Shown one piece after another: positions 38,401 to 50,700 of a stretch of 64,000 bases of DNA; the stretch's first letter is position 1, and every line of letters starts with the position of its first letter. This DNA comes from Aplysia californica. Lineage: Eukaryota > Mollusca > Gastropoda > Aplysiida > Aplysiidae. The DNA is taken from positions 484,485 through 548,484 of the forward strand of contig NW_004797710.1 in assembly GCF_000002075.1 (NCBI RefSeq), in the 5' to 3' direction. The notes below the pieces were generated by a model. It searched no databases. It had not been told where the DNA came from and worked only from the letters and a program-made list of their open reading frames with translations. The position numbers were made by a program, and so were the translations under genes.

Positions 38401-41400
38401 CAATTTGTCAGAGCTGGATGTTTTACATCTTTTCCTGGCAACAGGTTCATGTTTTAAATAAGGTTCTGGTAATGCAGGATATATTTGTTTCTTGGTCCTT
38501 GAGTTTGACTCCTGTGCCATGGTCTAATGGGGGGAACAGAGGAAGCAATGTCTGTGATGAGAACATATCCCCTGGTGATATCCTGAACTCATGATTAGTC
38601 TTTCTGAGACATTGTGATATGTATTTTATTACTTTGGTTGGGGTACACTTACATTTCTTTGCTGTACAAAGTGAATTTCTATGATGTGTACATTGAATTT
38701 TAACATTTTGTTTTTATTATCTTGATTGCTTACTTATTTTCAGAAGTTTGTTCCATATGAAGAGTGGCCAGTCATTTTCATATCTGAAATAATTTACACA
38801 TAAGAGAATATGTACACTGACTTTCTGTCACTTGTTTTTCAGTGCCAGGTATTATTATTTCTAGAGATTGGTTGAATTGTGCATAATCATGGCATATGTC
38901 AGCTTTACTATTGTTGTATTCAAACAATCTATATTTGATTGAATAATCAATTTGTGAGTCATAGTGGTGAAATCAGGCGCTCGTCAAAATTATGAAAGTA
39001 AAAAAACTGGCATTTTTCTGCAGGTTTGGGAATTTTTATCACATTTTTGGTTGTTTTTTATGGGGTCAATACCTTTCCTGCCCTTTAATGAACACATTTC
39101 TGTGTGAATTTTACTTTTAAAAAACGTTGATTAAAGGCATAAAAGATGTAAATTTTCAGTTTCCTCGGACTATCAAGCTAAGGAAATAATTCAACTTTGA
39201 CGGCCATTTTCTTGCTAATTTAACCTCTGAAACCATGCGACCCCACCTCCTTCAATCACCATTATCTTGACTTATCCAAGGTAAATGGATATTTTTTCAT
39301 CAAAATCAAGGCAAAACTAGCTTTAAAATGATACCAATAGCTCCATATGCCCAAAAGTTGATGAGTGCCTGATTTCACTGCGTGGTTTATTTTTAATAAA
39401 TATATTTGTCAAAATTATGCTTGCACATTCAGCCCATATCATTGTAACTGTTTCTGTAAGTCTTGGCAGTTCTGCTGACACACACACACACACACCCTGA
39501 AATGTGCTTTGGGTATAAATTAAGGCTTTTGTTTTATTTTTCTTTTTCTTGTAATCTTTGCAGTGAACGCACCACCACAGTCTTGTTTAGTAACATGAAT
39601 TACTTGTTCTTCAGGTCTGTCTGGCTGCAGTAGGTATCGTGGGTGACCTGTGCCGTGCTTTGGGACAAAACGTTCGTCCTCACTGTGATGAGCTGATGAT
39701 GATGCTTTTAGAGAACCTTGGGGTTGGTAACATTTGCCTCAAACTAGGTAGCTGTACCAAGTGATGTATGTAAAGAAAAATGTCATCCTTTTATTGTTGC
39801 TCAAGTTAAATGACCTAAGTTCCATCTCCGTTTTAATGGACAATTTCCTCTTAACACTGTGCTTTGTCTGTTAACAAAGGACTCGACCTCAAAATTTTAA
39901 AGAAGAATTAGCCCAGAAGTTTGTATTGTGCAGTGTATGAAATATTTTGTAGTGGCTTTTGTTCTTACTCTTTTTCATACTCTATTACTTACAGAATATT
40001 GTTTGACCCTTATTTGAAAAGTTCATGTTTGGGGTAAGGTTCTATATTATGGAGATTCTAAATATAATTTCCATGCTGGCCAGATATAAGCCCGCAGGCC
40101 TTGAGTATGACACTGTGCCATGGTCTGATGGGGGAAACAAAGGAAGCAATGTCTGTGATGAGAATATAACCCCTGGTGAAAACCTGAACTCATGATTAGT
40201 CTTTCTGAGACATTGTGATATAATGTATTTTATAGCTATGGGGACTTTTTTTTTTTTTTTTTTTTTTTGGTTATACAAACTGAATTTTCTTATAAGGGGT
40301 TTCTAATTTGTATTATCTGGATTGCTTACTTAATTTTAAAGATACACACTGGTTTAAAAAAGTTTCAATCATGAAAATGCGCATTAAAAATGTAAGCTTG
40401 TTTCCTTTGCAATATTTACGTTAGCTGCCCACCAGTACTTAAAAGAGTATTAAATACGTTTTGAGGGTCTGGGTCATTGTTATGTGAAAAAATTATATGC
40501 ATTTCCTGTATTACTGCTTATAAACTATGAAAATTGGATTTGCGAATACTAATGAAAATGAAAATCATATGTCAGTTGGAGAGATCTTTATGAATATTTC
40601 TGACATTGTTGTGTCTGCTTTGAATATGTTGAATTTATTGAATCTAGAAGCGTATGAATGATGGCTTTGGAGGGTTTCTTTTTCAATGCCCACCTTCTTT
40701 ACCTGCTATGTATGTAATGTCTCTATTGGGGGGGGTTTAAAAGTTGGTAGCTGTGTATTTATTTTGTTTGTTAAGCACTCGCCACTGGTATTGGGTTGAC
40801 TGAAGGGTGCCACTGGCAGGTTCTACATGTTTTTTTTTTCACTCTGTTGTCTGTAGATCTTAGCTTTTCCCTGCATTTGACTTGGTGTGGTGATGTGCCT
40901 CTCTTTGTCCACACATTAACATCCCCACCAACACTTTTTGAAGACATTTGTTGGAAGTTTGTCTATCAGAATTATAGAAAATGCTGTTCTCTTTCATTAA
41001 TTGTTTCGTTGTTTGTGCTTCCCAGAATGACAGCGTCCACCGCTCTGTGAAGCCTCAAATCCTATCTGTCTTTGGAGACATTGCACTGGCCATTGGCATG
41101 AACTTCAAGCATTATCTTGATGTGGTCATGACCACGTTGCAGCAGGCGTCTCAGGCTCAGGTTGACAAGGTGAGTCACAAGAACACTATCCCTCTATGGC
41201 GTAAGAATGGAAAGTGGCTTTCTCATGATTCCTTTTCAGTGCTGTTTTAATTCCTTTTTGTTTTTGCTCTGGAAGAGATTTTGGGAGGGAGGTGAGGGGT
41301 AGTATCTTGCTTGTGAGCTTAGAGTGCTCCTCATATGAACATGTGTAATTGACCTCTCATCATGCCTAAACCCAGTGTGTCCTAAATTTTTGTGAACATC

Positions 41401-41761
41401 TCTCAGTCAAGCAAGGCATTTCTTTGGTTCTTTTTGTCAGAAAGAACTGAGAAGGCAAACCTAAGTGCATTTTGGCGGGACCCTAGTGTGGCCAGACACT
41501 TTCTTTTCTCTTGGCATTGTAGAATGTTTGTTATTAGTCTTCCTCAGATCAAAGAAGTTTGAGATGTTGTTTCTTCATTTTATTTGTATGTACAATGGAA
41601 CCTGTGTAAGATGGGCAGGTACTGTTGGGGAGAAAAGTGGTCGCCATACGCAGGACTGATCAAAATGAAGAAAACAAACCGTTTACTTCTGAGGTTCCAA
41701 CTGAAGATGGTCACAAGCTTAGGACTGCCATAAGGCTCTCTCTCTCTCTTTCTCTCTCCCC

Positions 41762-41794
<33 letters not shown>

Positions 41795-44700
41795 CTAGGG
41801 GGTCCAATGACTTTGGGCTCACTTTTTTAGTTTTCAAGATGGGTCAAAATCCTTTCATAGATCCCCAATTCATACAGGTTTGTGCTTGTGTGCCAAGCTT
41901 CAGGCTGATTATTCAATATTTACTATGAAATTCTTCTGCACTAAGAACTGGTTTGAAAATCCAAGATGGCCACCACAGAGACCCATTTTTCAGAAAAATT
42001 CAACAAATTCACCCCTAGTACATCCTATTTACCTATGAACTTCTTGCACAATTACATGAAATTTAATAAAAGTCGTTCGTTTAGAAAATTTTTGCAGGAG
42101 TGTCGTCTCCCCCTAATTGTTGCTAGCTTTGTTATTTTTATTATGGTTTCGTGCAAGGTGAAAACAAAATGAAATGTGTTAGATGATGAGGAAGACCGAA
42201 TGCCACAGTAAAATAAACAAATGGGTTGCCACCACTTGGTGAATGAGCAACACTTCTGTTGTTATAGACTGTTTACTGATTGGGTAGGCCTAAACAGTAA
42301 TCTCTCATTTCACTTACGATTTTGTGTACGAGTTGTGGGCAGGTTAAAGGGTTGTACTGAATCAAATGCTTACCTCACCAGTAGATGAAAATTTATTGTT
42401 GCTAATTGATCGACCTGGGTAAACATGAGATTTGAGGGACTTATGACGACAGGTGAATGGATTATGACGGCTCGTCCACAAAGTCATGGGCCTGTTCATA
42501 ATTTATGACAAAACGTCAGGCAATGGGAGAGTTGCGTGGCGGTCTCAGTCAGATATTTTTGGTTGTCAGTTGATAAAATATGGTGGCCCCGGCGGCGTTA
42601 GACATGTGACCCGTTTTACGTTGTGGTCGTTTGTACGGGTGGCTGTCTAAGCAGGTTCGACTGTATTTGTGTCACTGCATTGTTAGTTTTTGTTATTATT
42701 GCTTATTGTTGTACTGTATCTCCTCCACAGACCGACTATGATATGATTGATTACCTCAATGAGCTGCGGGAGGGCTGTTTGGAAGCCTATACAGGCATAG
42801 TGCAGGGTCTGAAGGGAGATGGTGACACGCCCAGCTGTAAGTTGTATTTGTCTTATTCTGTTAGGCGCCACCCGAGGCGGTGCTACTGACTGAAGTGTCT
42901 TTAAGCCATTCCCAAAGGGGGGACTTTAACTTGTTCTTATGCACAGTAGAATTGTAAATAAGCTGATTCATCGATGTCATGCTCATAACTGTGCCTGAAC
43001 TGCAACAGGGAACTGCTGCTTTTTCTTTCCTAATCCTTATCGCCATTTTCCCTCTACTTCTTTTGTATGTTTGTCACACTCTTGTGACCCGCTATTTCCG
43101 GAGTGCCTTGATAGTCGAAGCAGACTTTGTGCTGTTGGAGCTTGAGAAGTGAGCAGAGTAAGTAAGTCTGATTCCCTGTAAGGACTTCTCTGTTGACATC
43201 CACCCCTTGCCACTCATATGACCATATGCTGTTGCGAGCGCAGAAAAACCTCTTCTAAAACAAATATTCTGCTGGAGTTTATTATGTTCCCATATTGTCT
43301 AAGAATAATGATTTCAGATAGTGTTATATTTTCATCTATTTAATGACAAGTTCACATGGCATGGAGTTATGTGTCATTTTCCTGCCCTCACCTGCCTTTT
43401 TTGTTGCTGTTCACATTGGGTTTATCAGGCAAATTTGCTATCATCAGGCTCAGGACTTGAACTTTCAGAACAGTGCCTCATACATGTTTTAAATTGTGGT
43501 GGAAATCAAGTATACCCGTTATTCCTCTTTATCCTGCTTGGAAGTTTTAAATGTTATGGGCAAATGATTTTTAGAATAGGAGGGTTTGGTTTGTCTATTG
43601 GAAAACTAGGTTAAACTCTTGATTTTTAAAGTCAAGTTTATGTAGTATGGAGGACACTTTTCACATGCACTCCTTGGATAATCTTGAAAATGTTCTGGTC
43701 TGCTCCTTTATTTAACTTTGTTATTGTGTTTTGTTTATTATTTGCCCATTATTACGATGTAGCAGAATCATTATGATTTTTTTTTTAGTTTTACGAAAAT
43801 ATGATCATAATACCCTGATTCCAATTTTTTTAAATATTCAGCCACTCCAACCCACTGCCAACCTTCCCGGTGGATAGGGGGAGAACAACTATCAAACCTG
43901 GACAGTCTTTGTTCTGCTGTCTAACTTCAACACCCTCTTTGCATTGAACCCTTGTTGTCGTTCCTTGCCACTTTTCTCTTGGAAAAAGACTTTTGTAGTG
44001 CCAAAGCCAGGAGTAAGGCAAACATTGGGCTGACAAAGTGTCAGAAAAATGTTGCCCTTTTGTGCTGTGGGTGACAGCCTTGGCCAATGAAAGGATTAAT
44101 AAGTGGATCATTGTTTGAAACTTGAAACGATTAATAATGGTGTGTTGTGATGAACAATCAGGACCTTCAAATTTTCTTAACAGTGACATGCCCGGCTCAT
44201 CACACGTTTGTTTACGTTACATTTATAACTTACCACAACCACTGTCCTTGGCGCCCCAGTGCAGAAGAGTATCCATTAAGATTTTTTAAGCTATATTACT
44301 TTGTCCTTTGTTGATTACTAAAACATATGCTGGTGGGTGGGCAGCCCTGCTATGCCTGGCAAAAAAATTTTTTTGCTCTTATTAGTGCTGACCCACTGCA
44401 AAGTACACATCAACAGCTTGTGCTTTTCCTCTGTCTTCAGCGGATGTGGTGCTGATCCAGCCCCATGTGAACCACATTGTGTCTTTCATTGAGCACATTT
44501 CTGTGGACGACGACAAGAGCGACAGCAATGTGGCAGCCTGTTGTGGACTCATTGGGTGAGTAGGCCCTTTCCCCTGTCTGTGTTTTGGTGTATGGAGAGT
44601 GACTGCCAGGCCCTGGGATTTGAATAAAATAGCTGAGACCCTGGAATTTGAGGAAATCTGTAAATGCCCTGGGAAAGTACATTGTCTAATATTTGAAAAT

Positions 44701-47700
44701 GAAATCTGATAACGTTGGTGTGTTAATTTTTTGTCTTTGTCATGTTTGTAGTTTTCGTTCTTGTTTCCGTTTCAAGAGTCACAAGCGTTGAAGACTGACG
44801 GTTTTGGGGGTATTTCAATAAATCACCACAACTCTCAGAATTACCCTATTGTAATTATTCTTTGACACAGTAAAGTAACATTCAAGCTAAATCTAATACA
44901 AAAAAACTAAAGTTGTCTAAGTCTAATACTTTATTTGTATGATTTTTTTTTTTAATTGGCATGAATTTGATTTTCCTAAACATTTCCAGAGACGTGACAA
45001 GTAGAATGAAATTCACTACAACAACAAAAATAAAAGTTCAAAGTGTTCTGGTTTGATTTGTATACATGTGCAAGTGTTTGGTGAAAATATAAAAGCTGGT
45101 CTGTGCATTGATTCAGACCAATACACTGAATTACATGAGACAGATGTACGGCACGACGTTGTGATTTCGTTGCGCGAAAAACAACACCGGTACTAGTGCT
45201 AGATCTAGCCCTAGAACTATGACTCGGGCCGTGTTCGGGTACATATCCAGGATCCTAACTATTAGACACATCATATTCTGAGACACTACAACTAGTAAAA
45301 CGTACAGAAGTATAGAAAACGGCGAAATTATGTGATTCTTGTTCATGCGACTTCTTTGGCCGTTACTACGATGCGACTGTCGGATTACTATCAGCTGTAT
45401 AGAAAAAAACAAAGCGCGAGTTCCGGTCTGTTCAACCCCAGTTGGGGTCACTGTCCTTCACCTTCAATAACTTAAAAACTACCGGCCCCAGAGATACGAA
45501 ACGAAGTCTGAGTAGCTCAGGCTTGGCCAAACAAGGGTACGAGGCGGGTCTCGCGATCCGTGCGTGATTTGTAGAGCGAAAAAAAATTTCCAAAGTTGGT
45601 CACGCAGGGATTGTGAGACCCGTCGCGGCGGGGGTCATGCAACTGTTGTGTGAGCCGTCTGAAGTGAGTTAAATGCAGTGGTACCATGCAAGTAATTAAT
45701 ATTTGTCATTTTGCTGTCACGTATAAGAAAAGCAAGAGAAATACACATTGTACAAGATCTGGTTTGTCAGGCTTGTCATCAAGACCAGTTGTGAAAATGC
45801 TTTAACGGTGTGTTCGCATAAAGTAACATGACTTATTTTGAGTACGGCATGTACTAGAGACTTGCAATTGTCCGGTCACCGAAGTTCATTCATACTTTAC
45901 ACTCCACACATTTGATAATTTTGCCCTTGAAGTCATTGTACATTAGCATTTACTGAGTGGTCAAAAGTGTAGATGACTGGTGGTTGATCTGGTTTGGTTT
46001 GCTCTTTCTCTTCTCTTATTGAATATTTATCATCCTTATCCCTCCTCCTTTTCTTTGTATTGTACTCCTTTATATCTCTTGTTGATTTCTTGTGTATCCA
46101 TGTTTCCCCAACCATATTTTGTTTAGTGTCTACTACAAGTTTTGAAAAGATGCAAAATTGTACGATTTTCTAGTTCAAAACAGTGGTGGATAGATTTGTA
46201 TACAATGTTCAGGGTCCATTGGTAAATAGCAAAAAAATTTGTTCTCTCTCTCTTTTGACAGTGACTTATGCTCAGCATTTAGCCACCAGATGCTCCCAAT
46301 GGTGGACAGAGATACAATCACTAACCTGCTCACCCAGGGCCGCCGAAGCAAGATGCAGAAGGCAAAGACCTTGGCCACCTGGGCCACCAAAGAGATTCGC
46401 AGGCTCAAGAATGCCACTTCTTCGTGGTAAGCTACTTTTGTATTCTCTGCAAGTCAAAGAATGGTTTTTAGTTTGTAATTACTCTGTCCTGGATCTGTGG
46501 TGTATTTTCCTTCTTTTCATGATTTTGGCTCTTGGGTTGTAATTTTGTAATGTGCATGTGAACATCAATGTTGGGTGTATTGCAAGCAATTTTTAACATT
46601 TAGCAAATGATTTGTTAAAAATCACGAACTCAAGTAGTGTTGGGGGGGGGAAAATCCCGATAACAATGTATACAGTAGACACTGGGATGTGTGTCCTCTG
46701 CACGACTGCATATAAATGCTAAGTTTGTCCCAATCAGAATTTTTATGTATACAAAAATGAATTGTGGACTATACACTTTAAAGGTGTGTGAGTACTCAGA
46801 TTTGTTCGTTTAATACTTTACCGGTGTGTCAAAAATGTATTTTAATTGATGATAGGTGAGTTTTGAGTTTTAGTTCCAGTTGTTGTCTCATTTTGTTATT
46901 GCAAGTCCTCAAAACCCAAGAACCAAAATAACAACAAACCATTTTATGGGAGTGAAGAGTGCTTAAATAGCGTACAATGCAGAATGGTTTCAATGAGGTT
47001 CGCACACAGCACTGCAAACATGAATGCAATAGACAAATACAAGATCAATAACTCCACAATGTATTATTGTGTAAGCTTCTGGAATGAAGAGTATCAATAA
47101 TCATACAAAAGCATGCTTGCTGTTGCTTACACATATTATTTTGCCAATGGCAATGGTGACTTTATGGTTTTGTTTAAGCATTTTAGTTTGACTGTACTGT
47201 AATGTCCATAGGACTTCCCATCTATCTAGTCCTTAATGCCTCCCTTCTATATTTGGTTTTTATTATAAGTAGTGATGACCTCTGGCCTTGGCCTTTAGAT
47301 GACTGTCACTATTATTGTGCTACTGCATTAATCAAATGGCAAATAGTTCAACCCATGAGTGTTTGCACATTTGGGGGGGGGGGGGAATAGCTAAGATATT
47401 GTACGAAGTTTCAGCTCTTTTTAGTTTTTCTAATGTATGAAGGCTGTTTGTGTTATTTTTTAATGAGGTCTTTCTTTCTGTGAGGCACAGCGGTGAAACC
47501 AGGCGCTTGTCAAAATAATGAAATTGAAGAAAGCAACATTTTCCTGCAATTGTTTGGCAATTTTTATATTATTTATTTGTTTTGGGCTCAACACATTTTG
47601 TGCCCATTTAAAAACATTCCTGCATGGATTTTACTGAAAAACTTTGATCAGAGGCACTAAAAATGATAATTTGTTGTTTCAAAGACATCACAAAACCATT

Positions 47701-50700
47701 TTCTCGCTAATTTTACTTCTGACACTAGGCCACTCCTACCTTCTTCAATCACCAATATCCCGACTTCTATTAAAGAAAGATTGGTATTTATTTATTTTTT
47801 CAATTAAAAAAGCAGGCAAACGGACAGGCTTTAAAATTATTCGAATAACTCCATATATCAAGAAATTGACAAGCGCCTGATTTCACCGCATCATGACACA
47901 TATGACAAGTGACTATCGATGATTGCTGTTTACATTTTTATCAAAATTAGTCGCAACGCCTGATTTCACCGCTTCATGACACATATGACAAGTGACTATC
48001 GATGATTGCTGTTTACATTTTTATCAAAATTAGTCGCATCTAATGCTATTTTTTGGGCACCAATTTTCTTTGGGGTTGTCGTTGGGTGGGGTGTATGGAG
48101 AAAGTAAGCATCCAATTCATGTGAGCAGTTCTGCTTGTATGTTTGTTTTTTCAAATAATAGGATCAAACACCATATTCATTGTTCTTTCAAATAATAAGG
48201 CTTGCCTGTTAATAGTCTACTATAATGTTCGTAGTTTTGATAACAGGTTACTCTCAAATACCTCGCTCTCTCAAATGGCTTAGCTGTGATTATTATTTAT
48301 AGACTTGGTTGGAAGCTGTACTGATTTGCTTTGCTGGGACTATCTCATTTTTACTCTTTTTTCCTTGGGGGGAATGGAATATTCAATTGTTATTATGTGG
48401 GTGATGGGTTGCTCCCTTCGTGTAAAGTTTGTTTTAAAAGGAAATTTTTTATATGGCTTTTCGATCAGGAACGCTTGATAAGGAATGGGTTTGTCCGAAA
48501 CATTATTTTTCAGTGGGTTGGAAGGGACTACATGTGGGCTTGAATCAAGCCAGGATCAAAGTTTTAGTCGTCACTCAGTTGTTGCCAGCCGCCGTGAGTC
48601 TGTTTGGCATGCTTGTTATGTTGCTCAATTAAGAAATGAGTTTTTCATTGGTTTTTTCCTTCACACTTTTTATCCGTTTCAAAGTTTTTGAAAAGTGCTT
48701 TGCATAGAAGCAATGTTGAGGTTATGTTTAATCTCATGCTCTCTGCATATGGGTTCTGAATTTGGTTATTGATTTACTAATGAGGGACCTATTGTAAATA
48801 GGTTTATATACTCAACAGAGCTTAGAGTGGTACTTCCTTTTTTTCTCCTGCTGCTGGATTAGGTTCTACGGGTCACCACTCCCATCCCCTCAAATAACTT
48901 GTTTCCTTTTGTCCCTGCCCATGCCTGTAAGACCAGTGCCATCCCTTTTTTACTTAAGTCCTTCAGGACTGGATTTGGGAATAATAGTCAGAATGAAGTT
49001 CATGTGTCTATTGTAATTGTGTCGTGTCCCTTACCATGGTTAGCCATTGAGTATCAATGTTATGCAGAAAAATGTGTGTGAAGAGTTTGGAGGAGGGGTT
49101 ACATACCGTCTTGACCTGCTTTGTGGGTAGTCTTAGTTTTTTATTTTTTGGTTTTGAAAAGCTGGTAGCTTTGCATTTCATTTTCGTCACAATCGGTGCA
49201 AGATAGATATTCCGAATATATGTATGTGTAAAGTGGTTTGGAACATTTTGTTGTTGTTCATAGAGTAAGTTGTAGACCCATCTTACTCCCAATTCAGTTT
49301 CTCAATGTGTGATGAATATCAGCTGGCACTGGCGCACTTCATTTATCAGTCCCAACTAAACACCCATCATTTTTTCATGCTTTCTCTCTCCCAGTGTACA
49401 CACAAACCTTTTTGTCTGAAGAACCGTTCGTGTGATATGAATTTGAAAGATATTAGTCATGCTGACTCTGACACTGATATTGTATTGATTACTTCAAGGA
49501 CTTGACTTGTGTGTCATGACATGGTGGAATCAGACACCCGTCAATTTTGGGGTAAATGGAGTTAGCAATATAATTTTAAAATCTATTGATTTGCCTTGCT
49601 GAAAAAAAAATACCCATTTATCTTGATTAGACATCAAGATATTTGTGGTGTCAGTGAGACTGTTGTCTGTAGACTTTCTGAAGCTTTTGACTATGGGTGG
49701 GCTCTCGCAATTTTTTCAGGCTTGGTTGCTTCAGAACTCTGCCATATGCACTTTTCAGTGTTTGTTTTCATATTTCAAATGTTATCGGCTCCAGCAAAAC
49801 TTAAGTTTCATTTCACCATTGTTGCATTTCAATTGCTCCCTTTCCCTGGCACATTTTACACTGCATGTGTATGTAGCTATTCCTGTTTTCATTTCTATTT
49901 ACAGTTGACATTTTGTATTCAGTTTTTGTTTCTAGCAGCTTTTTTTGTGTGCTTGTGCCACACTTTCTTTTGTCGTATTGGCATTACATATGACCAAAGA
50001 CCAACTAAACATTGTTATGTTGCTCTAAATTGTTGGTAACATGTAAGTGTATGGCACAGTGGATGATAGGCGGATGTTCTGCTCCTTCTTTCTTATCAAA
50101 AATCTATCGTCCTTTTCTCTCCTTCTTTTCTTTGTATGTGACTCAAGTATTACCTTTTGTTCAGCACTTAACATGACCTATTTGTGTTGCCAGTGCCTTA
50201 AAGCCTCACACAGGTTTTTGGGGTCCAGTTTGGGTCCCTTGAAAATTCTCCATAAAATTTGTAACATTGTGAGTCAATACAAATCTTTTAAGCAATTTTG
50301 AGATGTTTTTACTCTATTCCTCAAAATGTTCATTTCTTGGTTTTAAAAGCTAAAAACTCAAAAAACCATTCAAGATACAGGGATGAAATTTGGAGGATAA
50401 GCGCACCGTGCAATTCCAAATAAAATGAAGCTAGCTTTTTCTAATTTTTGGAAAAAATAGATAATTTTCTAACTTTGCTATTTTGACTATGTTTGTCATT
50501 CGCTAATATGCAAGTCTTCAAGAAGTAATGAAATTATTATTTGCAATTTCAAGATCAGCTAGCATCAGTTTCTTAAAGATTTGTGAGCAGATTACAAATT
50601 ATGCAATTAGTCGGTGGCCTAGTGGTTAGGCTAACGGACTCGTGATCGTTAGGTTGCGGGTTCGGGGGTTCGAGCCGCTGGCCTGACGTTTTGTGCTCCG

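Noticed and set aside
50611-50690. tRNA gene
   Set aside because: A and B boxes are present but it continues into a SINE body with an ATT tail, and no tRNA fold is convincing.
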